Shown: positions 7,701-13,623 of the stretch, piece by piece | How positions within the stretch are numbered: position 1 is the first letter of the stretch | Layout of the letters: each line of letters begins with the position of its first letter | Assembly (NCBI GenBank): GCA_014859985.1 | Contig: JACZKN010000270.1 | Coordinates: forward strand, 1 to 13,623 | DNA length: 13,623 nt | Source: Candidatus Krumholzibacteriia bacterium | GTDB taxonomy: Bacteria; Krumholzibacteriota; Krumholzibacteriia; LZORAL124-64-63 | Direction of reading: 5' to 3' | Made by a program: the position numbers and the translations under genes | The notes under the pieces: generated by a model | The model's database searches: none | Told to the model about the DNA's origin: nothing | What the model saw: only the letters and a program-made list of their open reading frames with translations

Positions 7701-7812
7701 GAAGGCAGAGGCCGAACGCGAGGCCAAGTTGCAGGCCATTAGGGACTCGCGGCAGGTCGCGGAGGAGATCGATGGACTCGCGTCGGGGATTCTGGAAATT
7801 CTGGCGCCCTAA
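4753..7812 (+). CDS. SNF2/RapA-type helicase, DrmD-like
   Basis: A large SF2 SNF2-class DNA translocase of about 1,019 aa. An N-terminal SH3-like segment (MPKYSPGNPIRV...GTVVSVE) resembles that of DISARM DrmD and RapA-type helicases. Motifs in order are DEVGLGKTIEAGLI (Walker A, from residue 127), IIDEAHH (from about 230), FLTATPVQ (about 260), SSRVGSEGLDF (about 577-587), and QRIGRIDRLGQ (from about 606). The roughly 400-residue C-terminal region includes a VTHPLVQAI segment seen in this helicase class and an Arg/Glu-rich coiled-coil tail. Such enzymes move along double-stranded DNA without unwinding it. I chose ATG 4753 because GGAG lies at 4742-4745; GTG 4687 would add 22 residues that do not look conserved. 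The 3' end overlaps the Hsp70-like gene by 41 bp, implying a coupled pair. The usual DISARM partners (drmA, drmB, drmC, methylase) are absent. Confidence 0.85.
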   Translation: MPKYSPGNPIRVASSPDRTGTVVSVELVHGGIQYYRVMIDRSIKTMPEADLVPFVEAKDILASLINGPLGYVEDLQRLLTFNRLFRDRPLLNHIYAFNASRTRFYPHQFKPLVKFLESPNYRILIADEVGLGKTIEAGLILTELEARQDVERVLIVCPANLTQKWKIEMRSRFGQDFRIHKAKEFREFLDEFESAPIPPDMRAIISLESIRTSSVTERLAAVRPDLDLVIIDEAHHLRNFGRRQRRAGDILSELSLAMVFLTATPVQLGQKDLYSLLNLLEPDEFRDKDATLALFRANEPLVRAQVFVSRSPARAAEAREEVVRAAATVERVRTHPELQLLYEDIAEIERSAGQPRAAAVVAAQKRLAAINLLSHIFTRTRKRDVFSEAGRRKAYPWKVLFSERERQFYDAVTDFVRAEAVNRTDVPVIQQWILNTPQRRMASSIPAMIDYYKKYVGLGLGEDAEDTFYTDDDPQQTPDLATARQHLQAVIAKWPEDQIDSKYEVFKQILEFNRQERDRVKVLVFAFFKDTLYYLKRRLAADGYGVAMISGDDAPDDRGPIILDFKNNPKLEILLSSRVGSEGLDFQFCSTLVNYDLPWNPMEIEQRIGRIDRLGQEAEVIDIHNLSVEGTIEERILTRLFQRIGVFERSVGDIEAILGDEWRQLERDLLSIARSQEDIDHRIDQAAVAFESRMRDLNDLEQNTAQFVGTDEYFEHEIKAIKDRYRYVTGKQLYDYVSCFLELECPKTRLRYDQERESGIIKPDGELHSFITRRGQGAALRHFLTAPADGIALTFDRDRAFEDPRIEFINVTHPLVQAITEHYRDGQQSFTTAHHVGLRTDALPPGMYVYFIWRLMITAARSYNSLEMVVLDSAGNEAVAAGDAERLMGLILQEGMNPSKHDIEVQADAVRAAHDRAYGIFMSRVRGIRREKEFTNQGYIDRRVASLEAHYGKNIGALRQQLGQAERRDAADNYLRMIRGKLRKAEAEREAKLQAIRDSRQVAEEIDGLASGILEILAP

Positions 7813-9274
7813 GACCGGGCCGGATAGCGCTCCCAAGGACCAGGGCGAGCCCGTGGAAACCGGACAGAGCGGTGGGTCGCCTTATGCGCGCCGGGTGGCG
7901 GCACAGGAGATTTCGGTCCAGGTCGGCCTCGACTTCGGAACGAGCGGCACGAAGGCCGCCTATAGGCGAATCGGCGGCAACGGGGACGTGCACGCGGTCG
8001 ACTTCGGGACAAGTACAGTCGAATATCCGAAGTACGTCCTCCCCTCATTAGTGTGCCACGGCGAAGGCGAGTTCCTGTTCGGGCACGAGGCCGCTGACGT
8101 GTTGCGCGATCGGCCGCACGACCACGGGTTCCGGAACTTCAAGGTCGTCTTGGCCGGGAAGCACGATGAACACCACCGAGACCAGAAGTCCGTCGCGCTG
8201 TTCGATCGGGAAGCCGGGCGGCTTGCAGGTGTGGAACGCGGCCTGGCTGAGGAATACATCTGCTCCCTCTATCTGGCGTACGCCATGCGCACCGTCAGGG
8301 AGCGTTTGGCGAAGATCGACGAATTGACTGGGGCAGTATTGAACGTCCTCTTCAACGTGTGCATACCCATTGACCATATTGAGAACAACCAGCTCTGGCC
8401 TGTCTTCAAGAGGGTCCTGGCCTGCGCGGAACTCTGTGAACGAGAATGGAATAGGCTGGCGGGGGTTCGCTACGACTTCGAGCAGTGGCGATCGTATTGG
8501 CAGGACGCGGACTACGCGCAGTCGGGGCCGCAGTCTTATGAGCGCGCGGGTGGTGCAGCCCGAGTCTTCGCGATCCCGGAGTCGGTTGCCCAGGTTGCCC
8601 CATTCAGTACCTCGTCGGCTGCTGAACGCGGCCTTTATGCGATGATCGATTTCGGCGCCGGGACTACGGACATATCGATATTCAAGATCAACGACAACGA
8701 CACCATGCATTTCTTCGCTTCCCGGAACATGCCGGTCGGCGGCAGGGGTCTAGAGGACGAGCTTGTGACGAAGGCATTTTGTCGGCAGGTAACCCGACGG
8801 GAAATCATCGGCTTGCTCCGGGAGCTGGCGCCGCTTCCTGAGCGGCACCGCCGAGCAAAGCACCCAGCGGCTGCGCGGTGTATCGACCAGCATTACGCTG
8901 CGATCTACGCGGGAACAAGTCCGGAATGGGGAGCGGCGACATCCCGCCTTCGCAACGCCGATTTCTGGCGTCGGGTAACCTTGTTCACGGCCGGGGGCGC
9001 GTCGGGGTTCGATGTCATTCGCGAGAAGTTTTCGGTACCCATCCCGTACGGGTTGGGCAGTCCAAGGCAGAAGGTCCGGTACAGCGTCGAAACGATCGGT
9101 AAGCCACGCAACTACCGGAGCGACGATTGGGCGCCCTACGGAAGACTGGCGGTCGCATACGGGCTAACCTATCCGGGTCCTACGCTGCAGGGGATTACGC
9201 TGCCGAGCGACGCGCCGGATCACACTCCGCCGATTATCCGGCTCAATGTGCCCGATAGAGACGAGACGATATAG
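7772..9274 (+). CDS. Hsp70/actin-fold ATPase
   Basis: A 500-aa protein with all the nucleotide-binding signatures of the Hsp70/actin superfamily: phosphate-1 motif VGLDFGTSGTK (51-61), a connector-like VFAIPESVAQ, phosphate-2 motif MIDFGAGTTDISIFKI (291-306), and adenosine motif TAGGASGFDVI (406-416). It is shorter than DnaK (about 640 aa) and shows no recognisable peptide-binding domain. Instead it has a roughly 45-residue charged, Pro/Gly-rich N-terminal extension and inserts between the two phosphate motifs. It is therefore probably not a general chaperone but an ATP-driven switch or assembly factor. The ATG is preceded by GGAGGAG at 7761-7767 inside the helicase gene, which indicates translational coupling and matched expression with it. 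I infer that the two proteins act in one complex or pathway. I do not recognise a named gene. Confidence 0.8.
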   Translation: MDSRRGFWKFWRPKTGPDSAPKDQGEPVETGQSGGSPYARRVAAQEISVQVGLDFGTSGTKAAYRRIGGNGDVHAVDFGTSTVEYPKYVLPSLVCHGEGEFLFGHEAADVLRDRPHDHGFRNFKVVLAGKHDEHHRDQKSVALFDREAGRLAGVERGLAEEYICSLYLAYAMRTVRERLAKIDELTGAVLNVLFNVCIPIDHIENNQLWPVFKRVLACAELCEREWNRLAGVRYDFEQWRSYWQDADYAQSGPQSYERAGGAARVFAIPESVAQVAPFSTSSAAERGLYAMIDFGAGTTDISIFKINDNDTMHFFASRNMPVGGRGLEDELVTKAFCRQVTRREIIGLLRELAPLPERHRRAKHPAAARCIDQHYAAIYAGTSPEWGAATSRLRNADFWRRVTLFTAGGASGFDVIREKFSVPIPYGLGSPRQKVRYSVETIGKPRNYRSDDWAPYGRLAVAYGLTYPGPTLQGITLPSDAPDHTPPIIRLNVPDRDETI

Positions 9275-9301
9275 CCGATTAGCGTCCAGGATGGAGACAA
9301 A

Positions 9302-9548
9302 ATGAGTAGCGTAGGCCCGTTGGTGCTCTTGATTTTCGACAACTACCCGTGCTACCATTCGGTCCCGCGGAATGGAAAAGCCTCATGTTCGACGGCGTGA
9401 CCAGGAACGCCCGCCACAGCGCAGACCGCATTTGCGGCGAGAAACCCATCTCGCTGTTCGCCGAGTTGTTGTACAACGGGAGGCGTTACGAGCTGAGCGA
9501 AATGGCCCGGTGCTTGGGTCGCCAGAAGCAGGCGCTGCTAACGGCGAT
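9302..9548 (+). pseudogene. Remnant of a third gene after the Hsp70-like gene
   Basis: GGAG at 9293-9296 precedes ATG 9302, which opens a frame of only 32 codons ending at 9400. A different frame is open through 9310-9549 and reads like real protein, with a SLFAELLYNGRRYELSEMA segment and a GRQKQALLTAI segment, and an internal ATG at 9385. It breaks off at the edge of the second WYL repeat. The simplest reading is a gene that followed the Hsp70-like gene, was frameshifted near its start and lost its 3' part when the WYL copy recombined in. A small intact gene from 9302 is possible but less likely. I recognise no family. Confidence 0.4.
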
Positions 9549-9958
9549 AGGCGACGTACCGCAAGCTGGGCGGGGAGGCGGCCAAGACGTTCCGGATCAA
9601 GCCGCTGAAGATCTCCTCGCATTGCGAGAGCGTCTACGTGCATGCGCGGTTGGCGAAGACGCCCGACAAGCCCTGGAAGACGCCCACCTACGATCCCCTG
9701 CTGGCGGTCCAGCGGTTCGTGAGCGCCACCTTGACCGACACCCCGTTCCGCCGGCCGGCGGGCTACGACTTCGAGAAGGCCATGAACCAGGGGTTCGGGG
9801 GTCTGGAACCAGAAGCGGTTCCGGGTGGTGCTCGAGCTGACTGGCTGGGCGGCGGATTTCGCGCGGGAGCGGGTCTGGAGTCCGGATCAGAGGATCACCG
9901 AGCTGGCGGCCGGGGGGATCAGGCTGGAGTTCTGGGCTACTTCGGAGCCGGAGGTGGT
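9549..9958. repeat. Direct repeat, copy 2 (WYL core)
   Basis: This is the second copy of the block at 173-581, same orientation, 410 bp because of one extra G in the run near 9796-9800. The copies differ by seven substitutions. The segment between the copies carries every intact gene from the YaaC-like gene through the Hsp70-like gene, so recombination between the repeats would remove or circularise about 9.4 kb. Confidence 0.9.
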
Positions 9959-10079
9959 CTCGCTAGTATTGGGCTTGGGCAGCTACGGCAGATTGCGCTC
10001 GCCTGGCAGTGTCGTCGCGTCAGTCGTTGATTCACTGAAAACGTCGATCGAAAGCTATTGTTCGGCTTTACAGACGTAG
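9549..10079 (+). pseudogene. WYL-domain regulator, frameshifted C-terminal fragment (copy 2)
   Basis: The same WYL core as copy 1, but the frame (ATYRKLGG... from 9551) has a stop right before the repeat edge (TAG, 9548-9550) and is broken near 9800 by an inserted G. After that point the homologous protein continues in the next frame as KRFRVVLELTGW and ends at 10079 with a LVLGLGSYGRLRSP tail that differs from copy 1. The winged-helix N-terminus is missing. It cannot make a functional regulator. The separate C-terminal tail shows that the two copies come from different paralogues sharing a recombined core. Confidence 0.8.
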
Positions 10080-10402
10080 ACAAGGTGCCTAGAGGCGGTT
10101 ACTATCGTTAAACAGCCCTGCCAAACGCTATGCTATATTGGCTGCACAAGAGTCGGGCCGGGCCGTTTGTTGAGTTTCAGTAGAGGTGACAAGGTAGGCT
10201 GTGCCAACGTTGAGGTGTGCACATGCCGATTATCCTTTCACCAGGCGACAAGGTATGAGATCACCGGAAACGAGATGTTGCAGGGCTTTTACCGGAGATC
10301 GCCCTCCCACTTCAGAAAGGCTCGACTTGGGGCCGTTAGAATTGTTGGTAGGCGTCCGATCAAGCGATTTCGTATTAGTAAGGGTGGAGAGCTACGAATA
10401 GG
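10080..10402. other. Gene-poor 323-bp stretch with decayed coding traces
   Basis: No convincing intact gene is present. A near-repeat of 12 bases, GGTGACAAGGTA (10185-10196) and GGCGACAAGGTA (10244-10255), translates in each case to a GDKV peptide. The second sits in a frame starting MPIILSPGDKV (ATG 10223) that hits a stop at once. Short open frames across 10167-10415 overlap the next gene's start and show no family features. The stretch probably holds a decayed 5' gene plus the promoter of the following module; a TATATT hexamer at 10134-10139 is a possible -10 box without a clear -35. Confidence 0.35.
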
Positions 10403-12502
10403 TTGCGAACATTGAGTCTAGCGGGATGCATACGCACCGACTCCCATGCGTTGGGCCGCGAGTTCCTCGCTCCAGCGCTTGATCAATCCTGCATGTACTC
10501 GCGCGCAGTGGGCTATTTCGTGAGCTCGACGTTCAGGTGCGCTAGCGAAGAGTACCTGAGGTTCTTTGTGAGGGGGGGCGTATTTCGAATCGTATGTTCA
10601 AACCGATTTCAGTCCGACGACCTCCGCGCAATCCGAGGGCTATATAGCGCCCGCCCCGGGCTGATTAAGGCCGCTGACACTGAGGAATATCTAAAAACTC
10701 GTTTCTCGAATTCTAGATGGAGTGAGGCTCTCGTTGGTTTAATCGCCCTTGCCCAAGTTAAGATATGGGTTGCTGTACTCCGGCCAGACATTCCGGGCAG
10801 CCTTTACCACGAAAAGATCGGATCATTTCGAGATAGTAACAACAACGAACTATCATTCACTGGTAGCGCTAACGAATCGTGGCAAGCATACCAATCAAAC
10901 TTCGAGCGATTAGATCTCTTTCGTAGCTGGGGTAGCGCTGAAGAAAAGCGCGCTGCTCACAATATTTCCTCGCAAATACGAAAGCTAATTGCAAACGAGA
11001 CATCTGGCGTAGAAGTAATGGAGTTGGCTGAGGCTATCAGGCGGAACGTGTTGGTCTCTGAAGACGCCAGATCTAGTTGTGACGACTCACCGGTCGTGGC
11101 AAAACACCACGATCAATACAGGGGTGACCTGCTGTCTCTCCCACAAGATTTGAACCTGTTTCCTCACCAGATCAAGGCGATAAGTAAGTGGGGCAACGCT
11201 GGCGGGAAGGGCATCTTAAAGATTGCAACAGGTGGGGGGAAAACCGTGGCCGCTCTTGCGGCTGTTTGCAAAATTGCACAAAGAGTGCAGGGCCCGCTTG
11301 CGGTGGTCATCGTTGCGCCACTTATTAACCTCGTCGATCAATGGTTGATAGAAGCAAGTAGATTCGGCCTCATGCCCATTCGGTGTGCAGAGGGGGCGGA
11401 CGCCTGGACGCAGGACCTAATAATACAAAAGCAAGCCTACAACGCAGGGCTCCTTAGGGTGCTAAGCATCGTAAGTACGAATAGTACCTTCTTTGGGAGT
11501 GGGCTCGCTGAAATAGTGGCCGACCTACACGGGACCGTCTTGTTAATTTGCGACGAGGTCCACAATCTCAGAGGCGAAAGCTCCATCCTAAAATTACCAA
11601 GCAACGCCTCACTGCGAATAGGGCTTTCTGCTACACCAGAAGATAGTTTCAGCGGCGCTCCTGTACCTGCATATTATGATTACTTCAATGGTGTAGTATT
11701 TACCTACGGACTCGAGGAGGCAATTCGCGACGGTGTTCTTGTCCCCTACTTGTATTACCCCACTCTAATTGAGCTCCTTGATGAGGAGGTTGAGGAATAC
11801 TTGCGCCTTTCGAAGATGCTAGCACGATATATTCACAGTGAGAGTGAAGAGTTCTCCCCTCAGGCGAAGTCTTTGTTGCTGAGGCGGGCCAGGCTAATTG
11901 GTACCGCATCCAATAAGGAGCGGTGGGTCCGGGGTTTACTATCAGCCCGGAAGAACGGCACTCGGACTCTCATATATTGTGGTGACGGGACTGTCGCCGG
12001 TGACGAGGAAAGCAGCCTCATACGACAGGTTGACCGACTCTATACATTGGTTACGAAGGAAATTAGTCTCATAGGGGCGACGTATACTTCCCGCACAAGC
12101 ACGAGGGACCGCCAAGTGATATTGGACAAATTTCGTGACGGATTAATTGGCGTCCTGGTTGCAATTCGTTGCTTAGATGAAGGAGTTGATATTCCCGCAG
12201 TCGATACTGCGATAATGCTCGCGAGCAGTACGAACCCCCGACAATTTGTACAACGGCGAGGCAGGGTGCTGCGCCGCTTTCCGGGAAAAGCTGAGGCGCG
12301 CATCTTCGACACGATTGTGGTTCCGCCCGCGCAATATGCACGGTTTGATGGGCCGGAGTTTCAAGCGGCCAAGAGGCTTCTCATCGGACAATTCAAGCGC
12401 GTCAACGAGTTCGCCGGCTTAGCTATCAATGGACCTGAGGCCCGCGCAGAGGTCCTTTCATATGCGGATAGACTCGGACTGTTAGGGCAACTGGAGGTAT
12501 AA
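10403..12502 (+). CDS. PLD-like + SF2 helicase, Dnd-associated restriction protein
   Basis: A 699-aa fusion of a phospholipase-D-type nuclease domain and an SF2 helicase. The PLD-like site is YHEKIG (His136, Lys138) followed by FTGSANES (Gly154-Asn157). Helicase motifs are ATGGGKT (275-281), CDEVH (Asp384-His387), GLSATPED (about 407-414), a RCLDEGVDIP block, and QRRGRVLRR (from about 617). This arrangement fits the family annotated as a DNA phosphorothioation system restriction enzyme, which destroys unmodified DNA, though related PLD-helicases occur in other defence systems. TTG 10403 is the furthest upstream start; TTG 10412 is an alternative, and neither has an ideally spaced ribosome site (GGAGAG at 10385-10390). 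The gene ends six bases before the small gene, forming an operon. Its base composition is more AT-rich than the helicase/Hsp70 pair. Confidence 0.7.
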   Translation: MRTLSLAGCIRTDSHALGREFLAPALDQSCMYSRAVGYFVSSTFRCASEEYLRFFVRGGVFRIVCSNRFQSDDLRAIRGLYSARPGLIKAADTEEYLKTRFSNSRWSEALVGLIALAQVKIWVAVLRPDIPGSLYHEKIGSFRDSNNNELSFTGSANESWQAYQSNFERLDLFRSWGSAEEKRAAHNISSQIRKLIANETSGVEVMELAEAIRRNVLVSEDARSSCDDSPVVAKHHDQYRGDLLSLPQDLNLFPHQIKAISKWGNAGGKGILKIATGGGKTVAALAAVCKIAQRVQGPLAVVIVAPLINLVDQWLIEASRFGLMPIRCAEGADAWTQDLIIQKQAYNAGLLRVLSIVSTNSTFFGSGLAEIVADLHGTVLLICDEVHNLRGESSILKLPSNASLRIGLSATPEDSFSGAPVPAYYDYFNGVVFTYGLEEAIRDGVLVPYLYYPTLIELLDEEVEEYLRLSKMLARYIHSESEEFSPQAKSLLLRRARLIGTASNKERWVRGLLSARKNGTRTLIYCGDGTVAGDEESSLIRQVDRLYTLVTKEISLIGATYTSRTSTRDRQVILDKFRDGLIGVLVAIRCLDEGVDIPAVDTAIMLASSTNPRQFVQRRGRVLRRFPGKAEARIFDTIVVPPAQYARFDGPEFQAAKRLLIGQFKRVNEFAGLAINGPEARAEVLSYADRLGLLGQLEV

Positions 12503-12507
12503 CGCAC

Positions 12508-12684
12508 ATGAACTCATCTAGTCGGGAGCTGCGAAGGTCCATTATGGCCGTCGTCACGCAATTGTCTGAGGAAGAGCAGGCGCTGCTGCGAGAGGTACTC
12601 CAAATAGAACGAAAGCAGCTACACAGCGCCAAGCCGCGTGTTAAGGAAGACATACTAGACGCGGTGAGGAGGCATATCAAATGA
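12508..12684 (+). CDS. 58-aa small protein of DNA-modification module
   Basis: A short, charged, helical protein beginning MNSSSRELRRSIM, with QLSEEEQALLREVLQIERKQ in the middle and ending AVRRHIK. GGAGG at 12493-12497 precedes the ATG, and the stop overlaps the next gene's ATG by four bases (ATGA at 12681-12684). Small proteins of this size between a restriction helicase and a DndD-type ATPase are known as DNA-modification-system-associated small proteins; their biochemical role is unknown to me. The tight coupling suggests a stoichiometric partner of the DndD-like protein. Confidence 0.65.
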   Translation: MNSSSRELRRSIMAVVTQLSEEEQALLREVLQIERKQLHSAKPRVKEDILDAVRRHIK

Positions 12685-13541
12685 AGTTGCTGCGAATGAA
12701 AATCACAAATTTCCGACAATTCTATGGAACGCAAGAGATAGAGTTTGCGGTTTCTAATGAAAAGAATGTTACCGTGGTACACGGCTTCAATGGCTCAGGT
12801 AAGACCGCTCTCCTAAATGCGTTTGTCTGGTGTCTGTACGGCGAAACCACACCAGACTTTGAGTTCCCAGAGCGCTTAGAAAATGAGCGGATGTTTGCTG
12901 AACTTGGAGTCAACGAGGAATTTGTAGTTGAAGTGGCACTCTACTTTGAAGCAAATGACCGGCGCCTATTGGCCGCGCGCAAGATGACAGGGCGAAAGAC
13001 TAGTGATATACAGGCAACTCGCGCTGAACCGGAACTTGATCTACTAGAATTTACTGGACCGACCGCAATGCGAGTGGCAAGCAACGGAAAAGCCTGCCAA
13101 GAAGAAATCGACATGCTTCTGCCGAGGGGGCTATACCGGTTCTTTTTCTTCAACGGAGAGCGCGTCGAGTGGTTGGCCTCTACAGAGGCGTATAAAGAGG
13201 TAGAGTCTGGGATCAAGGTTTTGTTGGATATTTTGGCGTATGAACGTGCCGTCGGGCATCTGCGGAACGGCGCCGCGAAGGCCATATCGGCGCGACTGAT
13301 GGAGCATTCCGACGGGAGAATGCGGGAGCTGCTGACTGAAGAAACGCGATTGAGTGAAAAAAGGGCCAAGCGGCAGGATGAATCTGAAATAGCGAGGCGT
13401 AACGCAGCATCTCTGTTGGACGAAATACGGCTGTTCGAAAAGCAACAGTTGAAGATCGCAGAAACGGCCGAAATGGCGAAGCGTAGACCCCAACTTTGCA
13501 AAACCATCCTGATCAAGCCGCCTGTTCCAGCCCCCGCATGA
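12681..13541 (+). pseudogene. DndD-like Rad50/SMC-type ATPase, 3' truncated
   Basis: The frame encodes the N-terminal lobe of an SMC/Rad50-type ATPase related to DndD, the ATPase of DNA phosphorothioation. Features are the start strand MKLLRMKITNFRQFYGTQ, Walker A GFNGSGKT (35-42), FVWCLYGETTPDFEF, and the Q-loop-like FFFFNGERVEWLA (from 154). A coiled coil begins at about residue 215 (many Glu/Lys/Arg heptads). DndD-type proteins are about 650-700 aa. Here family-like sequence stops near residue 267 (about 13483), and the last codons, to 13541, run into unrelated DNA. The signature motif, Walker B and the second half of the coiled coil are lost, so it should not hydrolyse ATP. GAGGAGG at 12666-12672 precedes the ATG. 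Confidence 0.75.
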
Positions 13542-13623
13542 TCCGGTCGTAGTCCGCCCGCACCGCCTCGTTCCCGCTCATCGTCAACGTCAGCGCACCA
13601 TCCGGACGGTGGAGCCGGCCGGC
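13486..13623. mobile_element. Probable end of an inserted mobile element
   Basis: Composition changes near 13483-13490, where the coiled-coil frame stops looking like protein. The new DNA is GC-rich and carries a minus-strand reading frame whose stop lies about 28 bp from the junction, as transposase genes usually do near an insertion-sequence tip. The edge sequence begins around GTAGACCCCAACTTTGC. I cannot assign a family, and only one end is visible. A deletion joining DndD to a neighbouring host gene would look similar. Confidence 0.4.
13513..13623 (-). CDS. C-terminal 36 residues of an unidentified gene
   Basis: Reading the minus strand from the window edge gives 36 codons and a TGA (13515-13513). 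The peptide contains RLHRPDGALTLTMSGNEAV and ends DRIMRGLEQAA. The codon use is strongly GC-rich and protein-like, unlike the plus-strand frame through the same bases. The rest of the gene lies to the right of the window. A transposase is likely from its position, but I do not recognise the sequence. Confidence 0.45.
   Translation of the reverse strand, partial: AGRLHRPDGALTLTMSGNEAVRADYDRIMRGLEQAA

Noticed and set aside
8048..8710. Minus-strand open frame opposite the Hsp70-like gene
   Set aside because: This is a shadow of the well-supported + strand frame, with no protein-family pattern.
4753..9274. A complete DISARM system
   Set aside because: The helicase is DrmD-like, but drmA, drmB, drmC and a methyltransferase are not present anywhere in the window.
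9349..9840. A 163-aa protein spanning the WYL repeat edge
   Set aside because: Beyond 9549 the frame is an out-of-phase reading of the WYL repeat; only the part before the edge looks like protein.
10167..10415. An 82-aa gene before the PLD-helicase
   Set aside because: No ribosome site and no recognisable family; it overlaps the downstream start and sits in apparently decayed sequence.
1..13623. tRNA, rRNA or other structured RNA genes
   Set aside because: No cloverleaf with CCA-like end, rRNA signature or retron-type RNA was recognised on either strand by eye.

Overview
The window is an accessory 'defence island' on what is probably the chromosome of a GC-rich bacterium. It is most likely a proteobacterium, judged only from GC-rich codon use in the WYL and helicase genes, strong GGAGG-type ribosome binding sites and frequent TTG/GTG starts; no phylogenetic marker is present. 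All complete genes read on the + strand. Base composition is uneven: the WYL fragments and the helicase/Hsp70 pair are GC-rich, while the YaaC-like gene and the last three + strand genes are visibly more AT-rich, as expected of separately acquired modules.

Layout. (1) 1-141: a terminator-like hairpin and three imperfect ~23-bp tandem repeats ending in TGACA, probably the tip of an IS21-like element. (2) 151-687: a headless C-terminal fragment of a WYL-domain regulator. (3) 708-1763: a YaaC-family protein. (4) 1882-3325: a two-gene CBASS-type unit, an SMODS nucleotidyltransferase (CD-NTase) and a two-TM SLATT effector whose TTG start overlaps the end of the first gene. (5) 3401-9274: a compact same-strand cluster of a PD-(D/E)XK-like protein, a GIY-YIG-like protein, a ~1,019-aa SNF2/RapA/DrmD-like helicase and an Hsp70/actin-fold ATPase. 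I do not recognise this as a named system, and it is the best candidate here for something undescribed. (6) 9302-9548: the remnant of a next gene, cut off where (7) a second WYL fragment (9549-10079) starts. The core of this fragment is ~98% identical to the first, so the two form ~410-bp direct repeats around 9 kb of defence genes. (8) 10403-13485: part of a module resembling DNA phosphorothioation (Dnd) restriction, with a PLD-like + SF2 helicase, a 58-aa helper and a DndD-like Rad50-type ATPase that is cut off about 267 codons in. (9) 13486-13623: foreign DNA carrying the C-terminus of a minus-strand gene, probably another mobile element.

How the parts fit. The CBASS unit would sense infection, make a nucleotide signal and open or damage the membrane through SLATT. 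The helicase/Hsp70 cluster combines DNA translocation, two nuclease-like folds and a chaperone-like ATPase, a logic seen in anti-phage complexes. The Dnd-like module is broken and probably inactive unless its genes work without DndD. The broken WYL genes, repeats, mobile-element ends and possible attC-like sites show an island assembled and trimmed by repeated recombination.
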